Shown here: positions 59,389 through 64,000 of the stretch, one piece after another
Layout: each line of letters starts with the position of its first letter
Position numbering within the stretch: position 1 is the stretch's first letter
Source: JAICYJ01 sp963766445
Lineage (GTDB): Bacteria > Actinomycetota > Thermoleophilia > Gaiellales > JAICJC01
DNA length: 64,000 bases
NCBI GenBank assembly: GCA_963766445.1
Contig: CAVXZW010000014.1
Coordinates: 124,001 to 188,000 of the forward strand
Direction of reading: 5' to 3'
Position numbers and translations under genes: made by a program
Notes under the pieces: model-generated
Told to the model about the DNA's origin: nothing
Databases searched by the model: none
What the model saw: the letters and a program-made list of their open reading frames with translations, nothing else

Positions 59389-60273
59389 CTACAGGTCTGC
59401 GTAGCGGCGCCCACCGAAGCGCCCGGCCAGCGCGTCGTCCTGCCCGTCGGCCGTGTCCGCGACCACCTGGATGGCCGCCTCCAGCTCCGGCCGGTCGAGG
59501 TCGTCGCCCAGGATCACGTGCTCGAACCAGACCTCGCGCCGCGCCGGCTGGTACGAGTAGCACCCGAACGGCGACTCCGCGGCCAGCCGCATCAGCTCCA
59601 GCGCCAGGTCGTCGGTCAGGTCGATGTCCGACAGCACCGGCGAGGACGCCCGCACCGCCGTCGAGTCGTCCAGCACGGCCAGCACGTCCACGAACACCCG
59701 CGCGCTGCCGAACCCGCCGTGGTAGCCCCAGTCCGGGTCGTCGTCGAAGCCGCCGAACCGCTCGTCCAGGAACTGCTTCACGCGGTGGTCCGTGATCACC
59801 ACGTGGGCCTCCGCATCGCGCAGCAGGGCAGCCGGAGTCTTGGGCGGGGCCGGCGTCGGGGTTGCCTCGCGAAGCAGCGCCTCCAGCCGATGCGCGAATG
59901 CATCGGCGGCCCAGGCCACCGCCCACACCGAGGCCTGCACCTCGACCGCCGCCATCGTGGTGCCCGCCATGATCGCGTGCTCCACGTGCACGTGCCCGTC
60001 CGCGTGCGTGAACCGGCCGAGCACCAGCTCGGCATTCTCGATCAGCAGCGTGCGTGCCAGTCGGCCGTCCAGCTCCGCATGCTCGATCGACGGCGCCGCC
60101 ACCTCGACGTAGGGGTCGCCGCCGCCCGTGGTCTGCACGTCGACGGTCACCTCGGCGCCACCGATCTCGATCTCGCCGCGCCAGGTGTGCCCGTCCGGAT
60201 CGTGACCCGTGAACGAGCGCGCCAGGGCGCGGCGTACCTCGATCTCATTGACCTCGATCAGGTGGTCCTCCAC
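59389..60273 (-). CDS. YbjN-like two-domain protein of unknown function
   Basis: 294 residues. Two halves with a similar plan: strands around VTVDVQTTGGGDPYVEVAAP, LIENAELVLGRFTHADG and a long Ala-rich helix (VWAVAWAADAFAHRLEALL); then a second set with FGSARVFVDVLAVLDDS and LALELMRLAAESPFG. This recalls YbjN/type III secretion chaperone-like folds, a weak resemblance only. Cytosolic, acidic. Confidence 0.6.
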   Translation of the reverse strand: MEDHLIEVNEIEVRRALARSFTGHDPDGHTWRGEIEIGGAEVTVDVQTTGGGDPYVEVAAPSIEHAELDGRLARTLLIENAELVLGRFTHADGHVHVEHAIMAGTTMAAVEVQASVWAVAWAADAFAHRLEALLREATPTPAPPKTPAALLRDAEAHVVITDHRVKQFLDERFGGFDDDPDWGYHGGFGSARVFVDVLAVLDDSTAVRASSPVLSDIDLTDDLALELMRLAAESPFGCYSYQPARREVWFEHVILGDDLDRPELEAAIQVVADTADGQDDALAGRFGGRRYADL

Positions 60274-60288
60274 CGCCTAAGACTAGAG

Positions 60289-60702
60289 CTATGTGGCCGT
60301 CGCCGGCGTGACCTCGGTCGTGCAGTGCGAGCAGCGCCGTGCAGCCGCCGGGATGATGCTGAGGCACTCCGGGCACTCGCGCTCGACCGGCGCGCCCGGC
60401 TCCGGTGCGCGCCTCGCGGCCAGCGCGTTCAGCGGCTTCACGACGAAGAAGAACACGGCCGCGGCGACCGACACGAACGTGATCAGCGCGTTCAGGAAGT
60501 CGCCGTACAGGAAGGTGCTGCCGTTGATGTGGAAGGTCAGACCCGAGAAGTCCGGCTTCCCGAAGATGGCGGCGATGATCGGCGTCAGGATGTCGGCGAC
60601 GAACGCGTTCACCAGCGCCACGAACGCCGTGCCAACGACGATCGCCACTGCCAGGTCGACGATGTTGCCACGAAACAGGAACTCTTTGAACTCGCGCAGC
60701 AC
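60289..60702 (-). CDS. mscL: large-conductance mechanosensitive channel with zinc ribbon
   Basis: 137 residues from a GTG with GGAGG five bases upstream. The N-terminal helix LREFKEFLFRGNIVDLAVAI, the loop near GLTFHINGSTFLYGDF and the second helix FVSVAAAVFFFVVKPLNAL are typical MscL. After about residue 105 there is an added ribbon CPECLSIIPAAARRCSHC in place of the usual C-terminal helix. The pore opens under membrane tension to release solutes after osmotic downshock. Confidence 0.92.
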   Translation of the reverse strand: MLREFKEFLFRGNIVDLAVAIVVGTAFVALVNAFVADILTPIIAAIFGKPDFSGLTFHINGSTFLYGDFLNALITFVSVAAAVFFFVVKPLNALAARRAPEPGAPVERECPECLSIIPAAARRCSHCTTEVTPATAT

Positions 60703-60733
60703 GGCGCCTCCTCGGATCGGTTCCGAACCGATG

Positions 60734-61941
60734 CTATGCCGGTTCGGCCGATTCGACAACGCCGCTGCCGCCCCTCACGAACGGCCGCAGCACCCTCCAC
60801 GCCGACGACGGCCCGCGCCTCAGCGCGCCGGCCAGCAGCGGCGCCGAGAGGATGTCGCCGCGCAGGATCGGCGTGGCCATCTCGGCCGGCAGCCGTCCCA
60901 GCGTCTCCACCGCCCGGTCCCAGTCGGCGTCGTCCATGCCCGCCACGTACCGGTTTGCCCGCATCGCCAGTCCCCACGAACGCCCCCGCGTGCGGCGCCC
61001 GGCCCGCTCCCAGGCCCGCAGCCGCTCCCGCGGCACCACGCCCGGCGTGCCCAGCGCCGCGATCGCAACCGGCGCCGCCCGCCGCGCCGCCACGATCACG
61101 TGCCGGATGCCCTCGCCCAGCAGCGGGTTCGAGTGCCCGCCCGCGTCGCCGACCACCATCAGCCCGTCCCCGGTCAGCCGCTCCGGCGCCTCCTGGCTGG
61201 GGATGCGCCCGCTGTGCAGCTCCAGCAGCTCCGCGCCGGCCAGCCGGTCGGCCAGCGCCCGCTCCACCGGCGCGTACAGCTCGCGCGGGTTGAGGTCGGT
61301 GTCCGGCTGGATCAGGCCCACGCCGACGCGCACCCGCGTGCCGCCGCGCGGGAAGGCCCATGCGTATCCGGACGGAGCCAGCCCGCCCACCAGGATCACC
61401 GCCTCGTCCTGACCGAACGCCGGCGCCGACAGCTCCTGCTCGTATCCGACCCCGACCCGCCGGAACCCCTCGTGCACCCGCGATTGCCGAGCGAGCAGCG
61501 CGTTGGTGCCGGTCGCGTCGACCGCCAGCCGGCAGCGCACGTGCCGCGACTCGCCGCCGTGCCGGAGCGTGAGCGCTGCCGTCCGCTCCAGCCGCACCAG
61601 CGTCCCGTTCTCGATCGTCGCGCCGGCCGCGGCGGCGAGCTCCGCCAGATGCCGCCAGGTCGCCGTCACGTCCAGCGAGCAGCCGACCGGCCCACCCCAA
61701 TCGATCGTGCAGCGGCTGTGCTGCGACTCGAACGACAGCCGCGAGATCGGATGCCACAGCCGGTCGGGCAGGCCCAGCGCCCGCAGGTCGTCCGGCCACG
61801 ATCCGCCGGACGTCCGCACCGGCAGGCCGATCTCCGCGTTTCGCTCACACACCAGCACCGCCAGGCCGGCCTCGCCAGCGGTGCGGCCATCGCCAGCCCG
61901 GCCGGCCCTCCGCCCGCGATCACGACGTCGTATGCCTCCAT
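60734..61941 (-). CDS. geranylgeranyl-reductase-family flavoprotein, frameshifted
   Basis: About 402 residues. The FAD motif VVIAGGGPAGLAMA starts in one frame at 61941; after about 61,885 the protein continues in another (GEAGLAVLVCERNAEIGLP, RTSGGSW, then MVVGDAGGHSNPLLGEGIRH). One missing base in a C run explains the jump. Members reduce isoprenoid chains or oxidise aromatic substrates using FAD and NAD(P)H; the exact reaction is not predictable. Confidence 0.85.
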
Positions 61942-61984
61942 CGGGGTCCAGAGTAGTGACCCGGCGCCGGGTAAGCTGCCGGGC

Positions 61985-62717
61985 GTGAGATCGAGGGAGC
62001 TCGACCGATTGCTCGAGGTGGCCGACGAGCTGGTGGATGCGCGCGCGGCTCAGGCTCGCATGGAGTCGCTGCAGCAGGAGATCGCGCACGAGTCGGCGAT
62101 CGCCGAGGCCGCCCCGCAGGTGGCCGCCGCCGTCGCCGCGCGGCGCCCGCCGATCGAGCTGCTGGCCCGGGAGCTGGAGCAGCAGTGGGTCGCCCAGGGG
62201 CCGCTGGTCTCGATCTGGCAGCGGGCGGTGGAGCTGTCGCAGCTGGCGGAGGCATCGGGCGCCGATCCCGCCGACTACCGGGCCGACATCGACAGCGCCC
62301 GCCAGCAGGTGGAGTCGGCGCGGCTGGAGACGCGCGACGTGCTCGACCGGCTCTGCACCCAGCGCGAGGCGCTGGCCGACGCGATCCTGGCCGCGCCGTT
62401 CCCGCTGCCGTCCCCGCCGCCGGTGCGCGACGACGGCCGCCCCGAGGCGGGCCGGCGTGACGCGCTGGACATGCTCGACCTGGCCGACGAGGCGATCGCC
62501 ATGGCCGAGCACGAGCGCCGCCGTGCGCGGCAGCGCATCTCCGAAGCCTCGGCCGAGGCGGCCGAGCTGGGCGACGCCAGCCGACCTGGCCGCCCGCGTC
62601 GCCGAGCTCGAGCAGCGGCTGCCGGACGTCGTCGAGCTGCCCACCTCGGCGCAGCCGTCGGCGGGAATGCGGCTGCAGCGCGCGGGCGTCCGCATCACCG
62701 GCGCGGCCCGCGCGTGA
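61985..62717 (+). CDS. coiled-coil protein of unknown function, frameshifted
   Basis: About 244 residues from a GTG at 61985. Almost all helical and Ala/Glu/Arg/Leu rich with heptad-like spacing (ELDRLLEVADELVDARAAQ, ALDMLDLADEAIAMAEHE). One surplus base near 62,580 moves the C-terminal coil (DLAARVAELEQRLPDVVELP) to another frame. Its stop overlaps the next start (GTGA). No domain recognised. Confidence 0.65.
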
Positions 62718-63513
62718 GCGATGCCGTGCGGGCCGTCGACGCCGGCCTGCTGGAGCCGGCGCTGGCGCTCGCCCACGACGAGACGCTCGGGCGCGATCCC
62801 GGCGGTGCCACGCTGCTCTGTGGCGCACCCGGCCGGCGGTCGTGATCGGCCGCTTCCAGCGCGCCGACTGGGAGGTCGACCCGGCCGCCTGTGCCGAGCG
62901 CGGGGTGGGGGTGTGGCGGCGCTTCACCGGCGGCGGCGCGGTGTACCTCGACCAGGGCACGCTCTGCATCGCGCTGGCGGCGCCGCCCCGGCCACCCCTG
63001 GTCACAGCTGGACGTGCCACGGATGTATGCGCCGCTGCTCGACGGCATCGTGCGCGCGTGCCACGCGCAGGGGGTCGAGCGCCGAGCGCGACGAACGCAC
63101 CGTGCGCGTGGGTGGCCGCAAGGTCACCGGCATCGCCGCACATCACGGTCGTGGCGGCGTGCTGGTGCACGGCACGCTCCTGATCGACGCCGATCTGGAA
63201 TCGTTGCGGGCATGCCTGGCGGGCCCTCGCGGCGGCGATCTGGGCGGTGCGCCGCGGCCGGCGCCGAGCCGCCCCGATCACGTCGCAAAACGTCGGCGGC
63301 GACGGCTGGGAGGCCGCGCTGATCGACGCCTTCGATGCGCGGCCGGAGTCGCTTGATGCCGACCGTATGGAGCGCGCCGCGACGCTCGCTGCCCAGAAAT
63401 ACCACGACCCGGCGTGGCACGCCGGGTCGTGGATGGAGCTGACTTCGCCCGAGCTACGGGCGCTGCTGGCGCCCGCTAGATCAGCGGGATCAGCTGGTTC
63501 AGCAAGTTCGTGA
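62714..63513 (+). pseudogene. lipoate-protein ligase A-like gene with about four frameshifts
   Basis: Fragments in several frames assemble, in order, into one LplA/LipM-type protein: an N-terminal GLLEPALALAHDETL, VVIGRFQRADWEVDP, the signature RRFTGGGAVYLDQGTLCIAL, PWSQLDVPRMYAPLLDGIV, the catalytic Lys in VRVGGRKVTGIAAHHG, GVLVHGTLLIDADLESL and a C-terminal VGGDGWEAALIDAF. Frame changes occur near 62,815, 62,990, 63,080 and 63,250. It attaches lipoate (or octanoate) to E2 and GcvH domains when intact. As sequenced it cannot be read through; poor sequence quality is as likely as decay. Confidence 0.65.
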
Positions 63514-63634
63514 TCGACGACGTGAGCAGCGCGAGCGTGGCGACGATGGAGATCGTGATCACGGTCAGCACGACCGCGTACTCCGCCATGGTCTGCCCGC
63601 GCTCCTCAGGAGCCAGTGCCTCTGGGTGGTTCAT
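63476..63634 (-). CDS. flp: Flp/Fap-type pilin subunit
   Basis: 52 residues, read directly from the minus strand. The prepilin motif is GQTMAEYAVVL at about 13-23 (processing after Gly, with the conserved Glu-Tyr at +5/+6), followed by one hydrophobic helix (about 21-38) and a short polar tail (TNLLNQLIPLI). GGAGGAG lies nine bases before the ATG. It would be processed by a TadV-type peptidase and assembled by a tad secretion system not visible here. Confidence 0.88.
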   Translation of the reverse strand: MNHPEALAPEERGQTMAEYAVVLTVITISIVATLALLTSSITNLLNQLIPLI

Positions 63635-63756
63635 GGTCTTGGTCTCCTCCAAGCTTGCGTTCGGAGACGGCCACCCGCGATAAGAACCAATGAGTAGCGA
63701 ACTGAATCGGGCAGACGCCTCCCGCTATTTATCGTCCGGAAGGGTGTCTCCGGGCT

Positions 63757-63773
63757 ATCCCCCTATGGGGGAT
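63757..63773. promoter_or_regulatory. 17-bp palindrome upstream of the pilin gene
   Basis: ATCCCCC, a TAT centre, then GGGGGAT. It lies 123 bases upstream of the pilin ATG, between it and the stop of the partial gene at 63789. Either an operator or the terminator of that gene; the sequence does not decide. Confidence 0.4.
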
Positions 63774-63788
63774 CTAACCCTGCCCCAA

Positions 63789-64000
63789 TCATTCGCGGAG
63801 AGCCGAGTTAGCGAGGCCCTGGCGGGCTTCGCTGACCAGCGTGACCGCCTCGGGGAACAGCAGCCGGATCGCGTCTCGCACCTGCATCGCCTGCTGGTCA
63901 GGATCGCCGCTCAGCTCCAGCCGGCCGATCGCAGCCACGGTCATGCCGACCGCCAGGTTGATCGCCTGATCCGCGAACGCCACCTTCTGCTGCTGCTGGG
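63789..64000 (-). CDS. C-terminal end of an unrecognised protein
   Basis: The frame is open to the right edge of the window, so only the last 70 residues are seen (QQQQK, then FADQAINLAVGMTVAAIGRLEL, VRDAIRLLFPEAVTLV). It is largely helical with a moderately hydrophobic stretch. No family recognised. Same strand as the pilin gene, 154 bp upstream of it. Confidence 0.5.
   Translation of the reverse strand, partial: QQQQKVAFADQAINLAVGMTVAAIGRLELSGDPDQQAMQVRDAIRLLFPEAVTLVSEARQGLANSALRE

Noticed and set aside
60293..62845. An 850-codon plus-strand frame spanning mscL to the lipoate-ligase-like gene
   Set aside because: Only the part from 61985 is meaningful (the coiled-coil gene and the start of the next). 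The first 560 codons are antisense to mscL and the flavoprotein.

Overview
The window is GC-rich DNA with dense, overlapping GTG/ATG starts, SARP/BTAD, HxlR, MMPL and actinobacterial-style ABC genes, a fused siroheme decarboxylase and an Flp pilin. It looks like a chromosome segment from a high-GC actinobacterium, possibly of the Thermoleophilia type (Gaiella/Solirubrobacter-like). That placement is an impression from gene content, not a computed one.

Positions 1-30,000 are an accessory region with loose gene packing and several remnants. It opens with a truncated cyclase-SARP-stress hybrid regulator and a secreted protein of unknown function. Next comes a three-gene flavinylation operon (ferric-reductase-like flavoprotein, FMN-binding protein, ApbE), then a flavodoxin-like gene, a frameshifted rifamycin phosphotransferase, a beta-propeller lipoprotein, an HxlR regulator with an MMPL exporter, and a DUF1996 protein. 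A 12.5-kb block from 17.4 to 30.0 kb is bounded by a 60-bp 3' fragment of tRNA-Ser on the left and the intact tRNA-Ser(UGA) gene on the right, which is the signature of an element integrated at a tRNA gene. Its cargo is a divergent cluster around a GntR/FadR-type operator. Leftward run the regulator, an oligopeptide-type binding protein and two permeases. Rightward run an oxalyl-CoA-synthetase-like AMP ligase, a ketopantoate-reductase-like enzyme, a gamma-glutamyltransferase-family hydrolase and the two transporter ATPases. Together these read as uptake and catabolism of a small peptide-like or gamma-glutamyl compound. No integrase was found.

Positions 30,000-64,000 are core-like and tightly packed. 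In order they hold a DrrAB-type exporter, a class III cyclase, a secreted sedolisin, a trans-sulfuration PLP enzyme, serS, a HAD phosphatase, a c-type cytochrome, a fused AhbA-AhbB siroheme decarboxylase, a GNAT enzyme, and an ECF sigma factor with ogt. A molybdopterin oxidoreductase/cytochrome b cluster follows. Next is a DNA-repair group (lhr helicase and nei2-type glycosylase) running into an ADP-ribosylglycohydrolase/GlpX reading frame. The rest is aconitase, a secreted Ig-like protein, glcDEF, a methyltransferase, mscL with a zinc ribbon, a geranylgeranyl-reductase-family flavoprotein, a lipoate-ligase-like gene and an Flp pilin.

At least a dozen otherwise well-conserved genes (acnA, lhr, glcF and others) carry single-base frame breaks, mostly +1 insertions. 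This points to assembly or sequencing error more than to gene decay, and it should temper every 'fusion' or 'pseudogene' call here.
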